Shown one piece after another: positions 47,901 to 58,368 of a stretch of 64,000 nucleotides of DNA. Position 1 is the stretch's first letter; the number at the start of each line of letters is the position of its first letter. The notes beneath the pieces were generated by a model, which was not told the origin of the DNA, did no database searches, and worked only from the letters and a program-made list of their open reading frames with translations. Made by a program: the position numbers and the translations under genes. This stretch comes from Phanerodontia chrysosporium (Eukaryota > Basidiomycota > Agaricomycetes > Polyporales > Phanerochaetaceae). The stretch is from contig MJGA01000021.1 in the NCBI GenBank assembly GCA_001910725.1, forward strand, positions 1 to 64,000. The letters are read 5' to 3'.

Positions 47901-49127
47901 TCCTGCTACAATCTTTTCCCGTAACAAGTCCAGTACCTTTTGATGTATTCCTAGGGGTATAGGAATATTCTTGAAGGCCCAAGGGACATGAGGTACCACT
48001 GGTATTATGTATGGTGAAAAGTAATCTTCCCGGAATGATCCGCGCTGGCTGTCTTCAAAGACAAAGTGATTCTGGTTAAGCTGAAGTATATGCTGGAATA
48101 ACTTCAATTCTTCAGGCCATAAGAATCCCTCTGGGTTGAGATTCATAGCCTCCAGATTCTCATGGGTAAGTCTCCCTCCATCAGGTACAAAGTCTGGTGG
48201 GGTAGGTGACAAATTAGCTAGGGATCGTAATGGGTCTTCTGGGAATTTCCTTATGACTCTTGCATCCTCAGGAAACACAGCTGGTACGGGCTTGACTTTC
48301 CTATCAACTCTCTTATAGGCAGTCATTACCTCTGGGGAACTCATAGGTAGCTTGGAAGAAAATAAATTACTACCATCACAAGTAATAATAGTGTCTTCTT
48401 CATCTAATGACTCTACAAACCTATCCATGTCTGTAGTAAACATTATGGGCTCTACCTCGTCCCACTGTATGTCATAGAAGTCATCAGCCACTGTGGCGAA
48501 AGTTACTGAGGCTTTACTTAGCTCAGTTGAACCCATAGCGCCCGTGATTTCCTGCTGTGAAGCCGTGTCTTCAAAGTGCTGGCTTGCGCTGAGATTGACG
48601 CCAGTGAAGCGCCAGTCAGTGATGCGCCTGTCGTCGGTGTCGGGGGTGCCGTATGAGGAAAGAGCGCTCGCTGTTGATGACAGCGGGCGCGAGTGCTCGT
48701 TGAGAGTCCGGGTAACGGTTGGGGCCGTTGTGCCGGTGTCGAAAAGGGTAGCGCTGACCGTGGTGGCGTCCAGGGTCTGCTTGCTCACACCTTCAGGGTC
48801 TGGTGACATCACTGAGTTCAGAGAGACTCGCTGACGGCCTTGGGAGCCATCTAGGTTGTGTCCCCCTTGAATATACCGTGTCTCAGGGCGTGTCTGTGTG
48901 TCTGAGGTCTCGTATTCGGGGGTTGCTTGAAGTTCCAAGTCCCCAGTAAGCTGGTATCGTCGCGGTTCACGCTGATCACGCCTAACAATGCAGCCAACAA
49001 GCGTATGTATTGCTACATAGAGCCTACTGACCACGTCTTTTCTGCTATATATGAACTTGGCGACCATCCAGGCTACGTAGATACAGCTAATAGTACACAG
49101 GGTCGCGCTGAGACTCACGAGATGCAT
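44991..49127 (-). CDS. pol: Giant B Pol, intact, with N-terminal membrane helix
   Basis: 1378 codons from ATG. Residues 5-28 form a hydrophobic helix (LVSLSATLCTISCIYVAWMV) followed by basic residues, as in a membrane anchor. A variable linker of about 170 residues leads to the conserved block FTTDMDRFVESLDEEDTI and VDRKVKPVPAVFPEDARVI. RT follows (LRIVHDLQPLNK, FIDDLP, about 400-560), then RNase H (VVLSVDSSIIAVGF to DALSRKE), the zinc region (HEGQGHRGAEAV, CHQCQ) and integrase with VYVDVMF, ITDNGSEV and NGVVERGH, ending in an acidic tail. No stop or shift is present, so this copy could be active or supply enzyme for A. Confidence 0.93.
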   Translation of the reverse strand: MHLVSLSATLCTISCIYVAWMVAKFIYSRKDVVSRLYVAIHTLVGCIVRRDQREPRRYQLTGDLELQATPEYETSDTQTRPETRYIQGGHNLDGSQGRQRVSLNSVMSPDPEGVSKQTLDATTVSATLFDTGTTAPTVTRTLNEHSRPLSSTASALSSYGTPDTDDRRITDWRFTGVNLSASQHFEDTASQQEITGAMGSTELSKASVTFATVADDFYDIQWDEVEPIMFTTDMDRFVESLDEEDTIITCDGSNLFSSKLPMSSPEVMTAYKRVDRKVKPVPAVFPEDARVIRKFPEDPLRSLANLSPTPPDFVPDGGRLTHENLEAMNLNPEGFLWPEELKLFQHILQLNQNHFVFEDSQRGSFREDYFSPYIIPVVPHVPWAFKNIPIPLGIHQKVLDLLREKIVAGVYEPSQSSYRSRWFCVLKKSGKLRIVHDLQPLNKVTIRDAGLPPNLDNFVEPFAGRQCYTVFDLYWGFDARKVHPQSRDLTAFLTPLGLLRITSLPTGFTNSPAEFQACMSFILQHEIPDHANIFIDDLPIKGPVSRYEDEQGRPEVLKENPGIRRFIWEHANDVHRIIHRVGHAGGTFSPSKVQLAQQKVLIIGQCCTPEGRLPDSQKIDKILKWPPLKTPKDVRGFLGLCGTVRIWIENYSAKARPLAELIRHDAEFVWDDRRQAAFEELKRAITSPPALRPIDYESDRPVVLSVDSSIIAVGFILSQYNEQGKKQPARYGSIPMNEREARYSQPKLELYGLFRALRAYRLYIIGVKRLIVEVDAKYIKGMLNDPDLQPNATVNRWIQGILLFDFELVHVPADKHRGPDALSRKELAEDEEMEEEDDSWLDDIPLYIPVQYPQWIKNLSLFTRLISASPERTIQTFKGCLYEPDTPTIAQVYPVKTSKQEKTLADIYHFLQTTRTPQFQTPQEKQRFVQKALRFYVAGKAMYKRQGPIGPAKVIFRREKRAQLLQAAHEGQGHRGAEAVLATLRQRFYWPSMKADVQRHVRSCHQCQVRSVKKAEVPIIVSTPSTLFLKIYVDVMFMPQSKSYRCIAAARDDLSGAAEGRAMRQPNSKSMAKFLWEQVFCRYGAVGQVITDNGSEVEKAFTELMDRFGIPQIRISAYNSKANGVVERGHFIIRESILKACDGKVHQWPAHVSHAFFADRVTVRRQTGFSPYYLLHGVHPVLPFDLTEATFMVDGFKRGMTSGDLLALRIRQLQKRPEDLAKAAAILKKHRFQAKEQFEKRYKTRLVKDSYPPGTLVLIRNKAKENSKEKHHDRYQGPYEVVRRTRNGAYILQELDGTIWRQAVAAFRILPYVSRSDEYLEKVMAKLTEDSGDQDSDTDSWLSGSSADYSADSDDERDSELASSAYEEPESASYSSSS
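48916..48931 (-). other. Internal copy of the LTR-junction motif in B
   Basis: On the minus strand TTCAAGCAACCCCCGA matches the LTR-adjacent motif of B except for one missing G. It sits at the same place in pol as the A copy, just after the membrane helix. Confidence 0.55.
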
Positions 49128-49525
49128 GCAGCCGCGCGTGACGTCATGGCTGCGCGACGCGTCCGAGGACGTGTTCGCCGTGCCGTGGGGACTGCGCGCG
49201 GGCGCGTCAAGGGCGTGCCAGCCTGAACGAAGGTCGCTGTGCTGGGCATAGACCTTCTGAGGGCGTCCGTGCCTTTTGAGAGCGCGACTTGCATGCCTAA
49301 GACCATAACCGAGAATTCAGAAACAAATACGAAAAATAATAGAACCATACGAAAGAAAATAGATCTGAGGCCCGAGCGGGGCCTGTCCGTCACGAATAAC
49401 CGTGGCCGAGTGTACCGAAACGACTGGGATGCAGGCGAGCTCATGCGAAGGGCAGGAAGTCTGCTATTGCGTTCCCGAAGCCGTTAGTGTCTGAGTGTCG
49501 TAGATGTGCGCGCGCACGCACCTGC

Positions 49526-52500
49526 TTAGGCATCTCCTCGCCAGGGGCGAAAGGAGATGGCCTCGCGCGAGAATCCAGGGCTGCCGAGGCGCAGCGAATT
49601 GCGCAAGTACCGGATATCTTCCTCGTCGTCGCCGCGGCCTCGAAACCAAAGCATCTGGTCGATGAGTTCGATGCGCGCGTCGTGCTCGCCGTTGACGTTG
49701 AGGGACCTCCAGAAGTGGAGGCACTGGCGGAGCGCAAGCTGTTCCTCTGGGAAGAGGAACGGCGATCCATAATCTTCGTGTACGGGTACAAATTCTCGTA
49801 GGCCTTTATGTCGTGTCCAAGACAGCCGCGGCGTGCATTGTCAGGTGATAGAGCGAGCCCGCGTGCAGCGCGTCGTTTGCCTGATTGTAGATGAAGGCCG
49901 TGAGCAGGCCGCGGATCGCGTTGAGGCCTGCGATGTTCATGGGGCCGACCGTGCCGTCGCGCAGGTAGCGTGCCGCTGCCTGGTCTGGGTTGGGGACGTG
50001 CAGAGGTTTCCCCCGCGCCGTGCGTGCGTCGAGCGTGCCGTAGACGTAGCCATACATGCCGTTATGCAGGCCTGCGCGCGTGTCTGTGCAGAATGGGAGC
50101 TGGGGAGCCTGCGCACCATTCTCGAGGGCCGTGAATCGAGTGTCGAAGGTACCGAGTGCCGCGCTTCGTGTGTCCGTGACTGTGAGCGGCCGAGTATAGA
50201 TCTCGACGTCCTCAGAGGTCGAGGAGTGAGCTGGGGATGGGGACGAGCTGGGTGGCGGCGTGCTGCCCAGGCTCATCACGTCGTCGAAGTCGAGGCTTCC
50301 GTCGAGCTTGAGGTACCGGTCGTCGTAGAGGCCGGTGTCACTGAGGGCTTTCGCATGCCTGACTTGCCCTGCCGGGTCGTTGCCTTCGAGCAGGAGCTGC
50401 TCGGCCCGATTGGCTGCCTCCCGGAGCATGTCCAGGGCTGGGCAGGTGTCCATGCTCTCCAGATCGCCATAAAGCTGATCTGTGAGCGCGGGCGTGGGCG
50501 CAGGCGTGGCTGGGGCGTCGTTCGTCAGGTTCTGCAATTCAATATCAATATAAGTCGTCTTCTGAGGGTCTAACCGGAGGCTTACCGCGTCGAGCGTGTC
50601 CAGGACCGAGGCAAGAGGCGGCTCAAACTCGAGCGCGCTGGTCTGATAGCCGTTTCGATGGTCCAAGAGCGGGGGAAGCTCGAGCGGGCTCGGGGACATG
50701 TCGTGGGTGCCGTACAGAGGTACACAATAGTCGGTGGGATCGCCATAAGGTGCAGTTTGCTGTGTATCTTCGGCTTCGTGCACCTGGACATGGTAGACGG
50801 GGATGGAACGGGCATGCGCTGCTCGAGCGGGTGCGCAGCGTCGGAGATGGGATGGGAATGGACGTGGTTGAGAACGTGGACAGCCTGGCGGGACGTACCG
50901 GTCTCCAGACTTCTTGCATCCTCTACAGTCTCAATCCTCGCCCTTCTCGCCCTTCCCTGCTCGTCTCGAGCATGCAGCTGGTTGCATGCTGTCTCGTAGT
51001 GTGCGCGTTGAAGGTCAGGCCGTGTACAAGTATCCAGATGAGAGTGGGGGACGAGCGGGGCTGTAACAAACCAGGGGACGGCGGATGGGACGTGCAGAAC
51101 GTCGAGACCGAGGGCGCTTGCCTGAGTCTCGTTACCCGAGCGTCTGCATGAAGCAAGTGACGTCAATTCGGTCCTCGGAGGCTCGGATTCCGGTACGTAC
51201 GCGGGCGATCTTTCCCACAGGTCACCTGGGCACGTGCCGACGTGGTGGCGTACCCAAGCTTCACCTTCCGCTACGCGTCGCGCTGCCTCACGCGCGTTCT
51301 CGAGTTCCCCGCGGGCAGCAACTCGTCTATCGGCATGGGCGCGTCCGACCGAACGTCTGAGAGACTCTCGATGTCAGAGTCCTCTCCGAAGATCTCAACT
51401 TCGAGCTTGTCGACGTCATAGCCATGTACCGGGTCCAAGTCAGACACGGTCTCAAGGCTCGGCATGCTGTCGTGCGTGCTGAGGGACGTGTTGTCGTCGT
51501 CACTCTCGGTGAGTCCGAATGCGATGCGCAGGCGGGCCTCCATGGCCATAGCCTCAATGTCTTCAGGTGCGTTAGTGCTCTGATATCTGTCTCGTGGTCT
51601 TGCTAACGGCTTACCGTCTGGTGGGACCGGTCCAGGGAAATTGCGAGTGCGAGGCTCGCACACATCCTCGTAGATGGCTGCGAGGGTGGCGAGCGTATGA
51701 GTAGCTGGGCGAGGGGATTCACAGGTAAGTCCCATGTGCTCTCGAAGTGTGGCGTCGAACTCACAAAATAAACCGTCGATGGAAACCAGATGGCCAAGCG
51801 TGTTCTTGCCAGCAGGGATGCATGGCCAGAACGCGCCTTCAGTGAGGTAGGCCTCGTTGCCTACACAGCCAGTAAGTAGTTCGATCTTGAGGTGACACTG
51901 ACTTACAGATCCGTGCCCCGGGTTCGCCGCAGGCAACCAAACCACAACGCCGTCCTCGGACGCGAAGCGCATGGGCACCGGCTGCCCATACCTGTCACGC
52001 TCACCGCAGCGATCCACCCGGCGAAGGGTGCCAAGCTGCGGGAAGAACATGACCAGGCCGGCTGGTCCGCACGGTGTCTCGCCGTCGCCAGGCCGCCAGG
52101 CAATGTACACGCGCTCGCGGTACACTACGTCGTTAGCAGCCCTCAGGGCGTAGCACGTCGACGTGAAGGACATGGCGCTGCTGTCGCTGCCAGGGAAAAT
52201 CGTGGCGATGGTCTGTGGCCAGGTGAGTACCGAAATACTGAATGAGGCGTGATCTGACAGTGCCAGACCACCAGGAGCAGGGAGCGACATAGCTGAAGAG
52301 TTCTCGAGAACGGGTAAAGGAGCGACAGGTGCGTCCACCGCCTTTGCAAGCTCGGGGAGGACGGACAGACTTGGTAAGTCCCTGTCCTTGCCTTTATCTG
52401 CGCTGCGCTGACCTTCTCCTATCCTAGTACCTTGTGCGCATCCGCGCCGACTGTCCTGAAGGTCTGGAGACACAGCTAGCCTCGCCGTACCTCCTCCTGC

Positions 52501-53832
52501 CTTCTCAGGTAAGTCCCTATCGTTATCTGTATCCGCTGTATTGTCTTGCTCACACTTTTCCTTGCCAGCCAGGTACTTTACTCGTCCAGGCAATGCGCAT
52601 TTAGCTGCGTATTGCATATTTCCAGGACGCCTGGGGCGCTCGTGACCTTGGGCGTCGTCGTTCGTACTTCTGTGGCACCAGGTAAGCTCCTCTGGGCCGT
52701 CTTCTCGTGTCTTACTAACCTCTCCATCCTCAGGAGCAGGTATACATCCGTCAATGGGCTCTTGCAGCCTGTCTTCACCCTTTCCAGGTCGCACACCGGT
52801 GAGCAGATCATTTATTGGGCTTGATCTCGTAGGTACATCGGACGCCACAGCGCGATCGCACGAAACGCTGCTACCACAGCAGCTGCCTATCTGGGCATCT
52901 GGTGTGGTCGCGGCGTTGGTCCTGCTGATCTGCGCTGGACACACGATCTGCGGTGCCAGGAGGTCGTGCGCACGATCGCCGTGGTTCGCCGGCCTTCTAC
53001 TGGTCTCTACCCAGCTTCTCGGCGCGTCACGCACCTCTACCAACTCCACCATACCAACAAACGCGGCCGCAGGCCTGTTTCCCAGGTCGGGCCCGTCATT
53101 CAGATCTTCTTCACCGCTCGATCCATCCGTGGATCGCGTGTCTTCGTCTCGGGCGCTGGGCGTGTCTGTGCCTTCTCCTGAACTCTTCACATCGCCGCCG
53201 CCCTCGATCTCGCTGCGCCGGCGTTCCTGAAGGTCATGTCCACCGTCCCCTATCGCGGAGCAGTGGCTTGGGCCTTCCATCGCGTTCTCTGGGAGGTCTC
53301 GGCCATTCCTGCCGAGTTCCTCGGCCCTTAGGTGAGTCTTGTGTCTCTCACTCGTGCCAGGGACCTGTCGGGCGCGTCCTCTTGGCGCGTTCCTGGCTTC
53401 ACGCCGCGCGAAGGCCTCGAGCACGGTACGTCGGTCTCCGTCGGCCTGCTTTACAATCTTCGCGCTGACCTTCCAGTACTCACAGTCTGCTAGCTTACAG
53501 GCGTTCTCAAAGCGGAATCCCGCACTCTGCCGGTCGCTCTGAGCGTTGACCCACACGCTTTCAGGTAAGTAACCTCCTTCTGCATCCTTCTGGTCGATCT
53601 CACGCATGGTCCTTCGCAGGATCTTGTCTGCAGCGCGGTAGGCTTGGCGACGGTCCTTCAGGGCCTCGTCTTGCGCCATATTACTGCGCCACTTTACATA
53701 GTCGAGCCATTCCTCGACGGTAAGTGCCTCAGTATCGACTTCCTTGATGCGCAACGGCTCACGCTCACGCTTCATACCCAGGACTGCGTCCATGAGGCCT
53801 GCCGTGCTGATCTCTAGCTCAGCCTCGGACAC
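49526..53832 (-). pseudogene. Giant B ORF2, accessory protein, broken into several frames
   Basis: The first and longest frame (53832-51271, 853 codons) holds the N-terminal coiled block (WLDYVKWRSNMAQDEA) and the central domain (IAWRPGDG, LPAANPGHGSV, ELLTGC, DGLFCEFD, residues about 535-740). The continuation lies in other frames: 50783-49806 (LYGTHDMSPSPLEL, PNPDQAAARYLRDGTVG, NDALHAGSL) and then FPEEQLALRQCLHFW, ending TAA at 49526-49528. Each block aligns with A ORF2 in order. Shifts lie near 51270-50780 and 49790-49810. No ATG is near the start. Function unknown. Confidence 0.7.
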
Positions 53833-54827
53833 CTCGGCGCAATGATGTCATCTGCCCCGGCACTCGCTCGGGCTCGCGTTCTGTGGACGCGTCTTGGTCA
53901 CCTGACTGAGGCGCGTTCCTCGCGTCGCGCTCTTCGCGCTCACCGCTTGGTACGTCTGAGCTATCTTCTGCTAACCTTTCCTCTTCAGGGGGTCTTCTGT
54001 GCTCAGAGCTTGCATGCTCAGCACAAACGGTACGTCATAGGGTCTTCCTTGATGCGTTCCTCGCTGACCGACCTGATAGATTGCGCCGCCACCGCCGTAG
54101 GGTGGTGCTCGCGGATGCTGGAGGCCTTCCTCCAGCTCTTCGAGTATCCTGAGCTCGTGCGCCTCGGCCTCCACGAGCTGCTGCACCGTCTCCCAGGTAA
54201 GTCGTCCAAGCTCTCTCCAAGCGTAGTCAAATCCGAGCTTACACTTGTGTCGGGCTTCTCGCGCTAGATTCACCAATCGGCTCCTCTCTTGTGCAGCGGC
54301 CTCCAAGTGCTCAATCGCGTCAATGTCGGCGCGCTGCCGCTGCAATCGCTCGAACAGGTGAGCTTCAGCAGTCTGACGATCCCGGCGCACCCGCTCATGC
54401 TCATTCTCGTATCGTTCACGCACGCTGGCCATCCGGGCCCTTACAGACTCAATTCCCCTTTGCTCAGGTGGTCTGGGAAGCGCATACCGAGGCGGCTCGT
54501 CTTGCTCTGCGAGACCGCACGGCGCTGTGGCGCTGAGAACCAAGTTCCAGGGCTCAGGTATGTCTTCATCGCTTTCTAACTCGTCTTGCTGATCCTTCTT
54601 GTGCTCAGGTTCCTCGTCGACGGGCCCACGGCCTGCGCAATCCTTGCGCGGCTGTTCTGGTGGCCTGCACGCAATCTCGACGAGGCCAGGAGGCACATCC
54701 ATGGCTGTCAGAGCCGCGATGCACCTCAGCTCTCGGCGTCGCTCGTCGTACGACACGAGATGCTCTCGTTCCAAGGTACGTGCTCGCTCGCCGACCGACT
54801 CTGGCTCATAATGTCTTGTATTTCCAG
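52374..54827 (+). other. Antisense intron-like cassettes inside B ORF2 and tail
   Basis: On the plus strand, opposite the element's coding strand: 52374-52427 (GTAAGT, GCTGACC, CCTAG), 52509-52572 (GTAAGT, CCAG), 52682-52733 (GTAAGC, a perfect TACTAAC, CTCAG), 54030-54079 (GTACGT, GCTGACC, GATAG), 54558-54608 (GTATGT, TTCTAAC, CTCAG) and 54776-54827 (GTACGT, TTCCAG). Splicing the first three keeps a frame open from about 52290 to 53230; that reading includes a hydrophobic stretch (VVAALVLLICAG). Splicing 54030-54079 does not keep a frame open. Confidence 0.45.
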
Positions 54828-55968
54828 GTAATCTACCGTCTGTGCTACGATGCCGCCGTGGCTCTCGTCCACGCCGAGGGGGATCTCCTTCCGGCACGCG
54901 GGTGTCTTCCATGAGCAAGGTAGGTCCGGCGTCGTCTTCATCCGCGTCTTCATCTAACCCTGCAAGCAGGCATTGGCCGTGCTCTAGGTCTTCTTCCGGT
55001 ATTCCTTCCAGGGCTCTTGCATGCCCTCGTTCTTCCGGTACGTCTTCATCATCCATATCTTGCATATTCGTGTCCGGCTCACTCTCACTGCTTGTTTCCA
55101 GGTCTAGCCAGCGTACAATATCACTGTCTGAACTAGCATACGCCTCATCTGATAGATAGTCACTGTCTGATGTGCGTGAAAACAATGTGTCTATACTCTC
55201 ATAACTTGCCCTGGGGTTCACTTGGGTAACTTCGCTAGATTCAGACTCTGTAGAATCTTCAATAAATTCTGAATTTATTTCTGACTCTGTATCCTCATCT
55301 GAATCTAAGGTTTGACTCTGCGCTTCTTGCACAAGGTTTGATACCCGTCCTGAGCGCCTCTGAGATCCACGTGGTGCTCTGAATTCAAAATCCAGGCTGA
55401 CATCAGCAGGATTGACTGAGGTAACCATGTGACACGTACGTGGGCGCTGACCATGGACTTCTGCCAAGTGCTCCAGATACTCCTGCAACATGGGATCTGG
55501 ATCATACTCAGGTGCTACCAGCAACTCATACCTTACGTCGAGCATCTTGTCTTTGAACAGCAAGTAAGTTCCATCACGTCTTTCATCTATGCTTACAAAA
55601 TTGCCTCGCTGCCAGGGACGACCTAGCAACATATCAAATGGGGCCTGAGCTCCAATGAAGAAACTGGCATACGTAAGAATAGGTCCGACTGTAACTGGAA
55701 CTTCCTCTGCATATCCTTGAAGAACTCCTTGACCTCCATTGGCATCTCCCATGACCATTTGCTTTGTGACATCCGTAGGCCTCCCAACCGTCTGTTGCCA
55801 TAATTTCTTATGAACAATATTCAGCTGAGATCCTATGTCTACGATGGCTGTCAAAGGTATACCATCCATTTCCACCTTGAGCCTTATGAGCTGACCACGC
55901 TGTCTAGTAGGAAACATAGTAGCTGTCATGCATGAAGGAGCATGGATGAAATCATCTGCGATAGCCAT
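53971..55968 (-). CDS. Giant B protease and acidic tail
   Basis: 665 codons in this frame. The protease has AIVDIGSQLNIV (DIG in place of the usual DTG) and MLLGRPWQRGNFV. A long acidic tail follows, ending in a Glu-rich coiled coil (VEAEAHELRILEELEEGLQ). The frame is already open before the ATG from about 56004 and overlaps the end of Gag by about 30 nt in a -1 relation, so ribosomal frameshifting or a small indel links them. At the 3' end a run of five C (five G at 53988-53992) breaks the tail; one more base would extend it by about 55 codons into the start of ORF2. Confidence 0.85.
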   Translation of the reverse strand: MAIADDFIHAPSCMTATMFPTRQRGQLIRLKVEMDGIPLTAIVDIGSQLNIVHKKLWQQTVGRPTDVTKQMVMGDANGGQGVLQGYAEEVPVTVGPILTYASFFIGAQAPFDMLLGRPWQRGNFVSIDERRDGTYLLFKDKMLDVRYELLVAPEYDPDPMLQEYLEHLAEVHGQRPRTCHMVTSVNPADVSLDFEFRAPRGSQRRSGRVSNLVQEAQSQTLDSDEDTESEINSEFIEDSTESESSEVTQVNPRASYESIDTLFSRTSDSDYLSDEAYASSDSDIVRWLDLETSSESEPDTNMQDMDDEDVPEERGHARALEGIPEEDLEHGQCLLAGLDEDADEDDAGPTLLMEDTRVPEGDPPRRGREPRRHRSTDGRLPGNTRHYEPESVGERARTLEREHLVSYDERRRELRCIAALTAMDVPPGLVEIACRPPEQPRKDCAGRGPVDEEPEHKKDQQDELESDEDIPEPWNLVLSATAPCGLAEQDEPPRYALPRPPEQRGIESVRARMASVRERYENEHERVRRDRQTAEAHLFERLQRQRADIDAIEHLEAAAQERSRLVNLAREARHKCKLGFDYAWRELGRLTWETVQQLVEAEAHELRILEELEEGLQHPRAPPYGGGGAIYQVGQRGTHQGRPYDVPFVLSMQALSTEDPLKRKG

Positions 55969-55973
55969 GTTGG

Positions 55974-58280
55974 CTACAGCAGGTTTGTTTTCACCTTGAC
56001 CTTACTTATTGCATTCTTAGGCTTAATTACCTCCTGGACTTGCTGAGTCATCTCTTTGGACACTGCCAAGAACTCTCCCACTGCCATGGTGACTGGGGCA
56101 TTAAGAACCTTGTCCAGAACTCGCTTAGGGTCTACGTAATTCTGAATCTCAGATTTACGCTGTTGCCGCTGACGAGCTCCTTCCACATCTGTCTTACTTT
56201 CCGATGGTCCTGGCTGAGCATTAGTCTTTTCCTGAAATGGGGTTGCTCGCTGCTTACCCTTAGACGATGCAGGAATCCGCTGAGTAGCATCTTCCATAAA
56301 GGCATCATCATCATTAGGGTTGAAGGCAGGGGCATGCACTTCAATAGGAACTGGCTGAGGTGCGGGGGTTGGCATGGTGACCCTAGTTCCCTCAGGATCC
56401 TTCTTAGCTGCCCGTGGAGGGCCTGAACGTGGGGGAACAGGAGGAAGATTTTGCTTCTTCCTTCGTTCTTCAAGCTCCTTAGGTGTAGGAAGCCATACAC
56501 CATCAAATCTTTCTCTGCGTGTATTGGTAATCCCTTTGTCAGTCCTGGTAACATTAAATACCTCCTCTTCTGACTCATAGCTTTCATCCTCAGATTCCTC
56601 TGAGTCACAACTATAGTACTGGACGTATGAAGTGCTAACCTTGGCCTTCACTGGGGTTGTTACCTGGCTACAACCTTTGATAGAGATGAAGTTAGCCTGA
56701 GGAGTGGTAGCACGCTTAATCGCCGTGATCCAATCTTCCTCTGGCTTCCTGAACAGAATACCGCCATTGGTAAGTCTGATCCTACCTCTGTCATCTCTGG
56801 TTATAGTCCCATTAGCAAAATACTCCTGCAAAGCCTCACACCTATTCATTGTGTGGCTCATAGAACCACAACCATAGCATGCACGGCCGTCAGACCTTGG
56901 CTGGAAATTTTGAGAGCCTCCAACCACATGGGGCGGGGTATCCCTCTCAAAATTTCTAGTTCGTGGTACTGCGGGATGGGCTTGTACGGAGGACTGTGAT
57001 GCTACCCGACGTCTGTCAACAGGGGGTGCTACAATCTGCTTTACTAATGGGTGCCTGTTACACGCTCTGAAATAAGCAACAGCATAATCAGGATCAGAAA
57101 GATTCATCTTTTCTAACTGCCTAATGAGCTCTTCCACTTCCAGGTCATCCTTAGACTGCTCCCTTGAAGGAGTCGTGGAACGCTGGGTCATGCGTGGAGG
57201 TGGGGCATCCATGTCGCTGTCCTCAAGGTCTCCTTCTGCAGGCTTGTGAAACTTCACGACTCTTTTCGTGGTCTTCTTAACCTGCTTAGGCTTAGACTTG
57301 ATGACGCGCTCACGAGAGACTTCTTTAGACACTTTCCTAAGCTTCTTCTTCTTCCTTCTGGAGCGTTCCTCCTCAGAAGAGTCTGAATCATGGTCTGAGT
57401 CTGAGTCTTCAGTGGATGTGGTGGTGGCTAGGTCAGAGTCTTCTGTCTCAGGCTTGGAGAGCAGACGATCTCTGTCAAAGCGACGGCGATGCAGAAGACT
57501 TTCTGCTGCATTGACAGCGTCATCAACATCAAAGGGGTCTGACATATCATGGTGAGGCAACTGCGCTACCAGCCTTGCTTCCAACTGGTTCCTGAGAGTC
57601 TCAGGAAGTCCAATCCAGAAGTAGAACTTGTAGTCATAGTCTGAAAGCCTTCCATTCTTACGCAACCACCCTCCGATCCTAATGAAGTCTCTCATATACT
57701 TGGTCCAGGCCTTCATAGTTCTGAGAGGCCTAGTCCTAGAGTGACGAGCAAACTTCTCCAGATCTCTGATGATGAAGCGCTTGTCTTCTTTGTCTGCTTC
57801 ATAATACTTCTTTAGGTCACGTACAAAGGCTGCCCAATCTGGGGTCTGATAGCTGGGAAGTCCTTCCATGAACCTGCGCACACTGCTAGAGCAGTATTGA
57901 GTGATGTTCTCAACCTTCTCTGCATCTGAAGTAACGTTATGCTTCCTGCATAAGCGTTCATAGAAGTGTAGGAAGGGGAGCACATCTGAGTGTTTACCCT
58001 TGAACTTCTTGGGGGCACCCTTGGTTCCAGGAAGGGGGAAGTCTACTACTCCTCCTCCTGTACCAGCTTGGGCTTGGTGAACTGCCGCCTGCTGCGGCTG
58101 CTGGGGTCCGGCACTTTGCGAGGACATAGTGCTTGCTGACTGAACTTGAACTTGCTGCTGAGGTAGCGCTGAGCTACGCAAGGATGACTGAGTACTGACT
58201 GCTGAGGGTACTGACGTAGGCGTGGACAATGATGATGATGATGACAACGATGACTTGGGAGACGTGGGGTCTCCTGACAT
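55974..58280 (-). CDS. gag: Giant B Gag
   Basis: Starts MSGDPTSPKSS like A Gag (an ATG two codons upstream is also possible). Ser/Gln-rich leader, capsid region (VLPFLHFYERLCRKHNV, MKAWTKYMRDFIRIGGW), a Lys-rich spacer with KKKKLRK, CCHC knuckle CYGCGSMSHTMNRC (about residue 468), then a Pro-rich part. It ends at a TAG (55974-55976), where A continues into protease without a stop. Confidence 0.93.
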   Translation of the reverse strand: MSGDPTSPKSSLSSSSSLSTPTSVPSAVSTQSSLRSSALPQQQVQVQSASTMSSQSAGPQQPQQAAVHQAQAGTGGGVVDFPLPGTKGAPKKFKGKHSDVLPFLHFYERLCRKHNVTSDAEKVENITQYCSSSVRRFMEGLPSYQTPDWAAFVRDLKKYYEADKEDKRFIIRDLEKFARHSRTRPLRTMKAWTKYMRDFIRIGGWLRKNGRLSDYDYKFYFWIGLPETLRNQLEARLVAQLPHHDMSDPFDVDDAVNAAESLLHRRRFDRDRLLSKPETEDSDLATTTSTEDSDSDHDSDSSEEERSRRKKKKLRKVSKEVSRERVIKSKPKQVKKTTKRVVKFHKPAEGDLEDSDMDAPPPRMTQRSTTPSREQSKDDLEVEELIRQLEKMNLSDPDYAVAYFRACNRHPLVKQIVAPPVDRRRVASQSSVQAHPAVPRTRNFERDTPPHVVGGSQNFQPRSDGRACYGCGSMSHTMNRCEALQEYFANGTITRDDRGRIRLTNGGILFRKPEEDWITAIKRATTPQANFISIKGCSQVTTPVKAKVSTSYVQYYSCDSEESEDESYESEEEVFNVTRTDKGITNTRRERFDGVWLPTPKELEERRKKQNLPPVPPRSGPPRAAKKDPEGTRVTMPTPAPQPVPIEVHAPAFNPNDDDAFMEDATQRIPASSKGKQRATPFQEKTNAQPGPSESKTDVEGARQRQQRKSEIQNYVDPKRVLDKVLNAPVTMAVGEFLAVSKEMTQQVQEVIKPKNAISKVKVKTNLL

Positions 58281-58368
58281 ACACACCAGGGCTCAGGTCT
58301 TCTACGCAGATGTAGACAGACTTGCTCTGTATAGCTTGACTAGGATCAACAATAACTTCGATTGCCCT

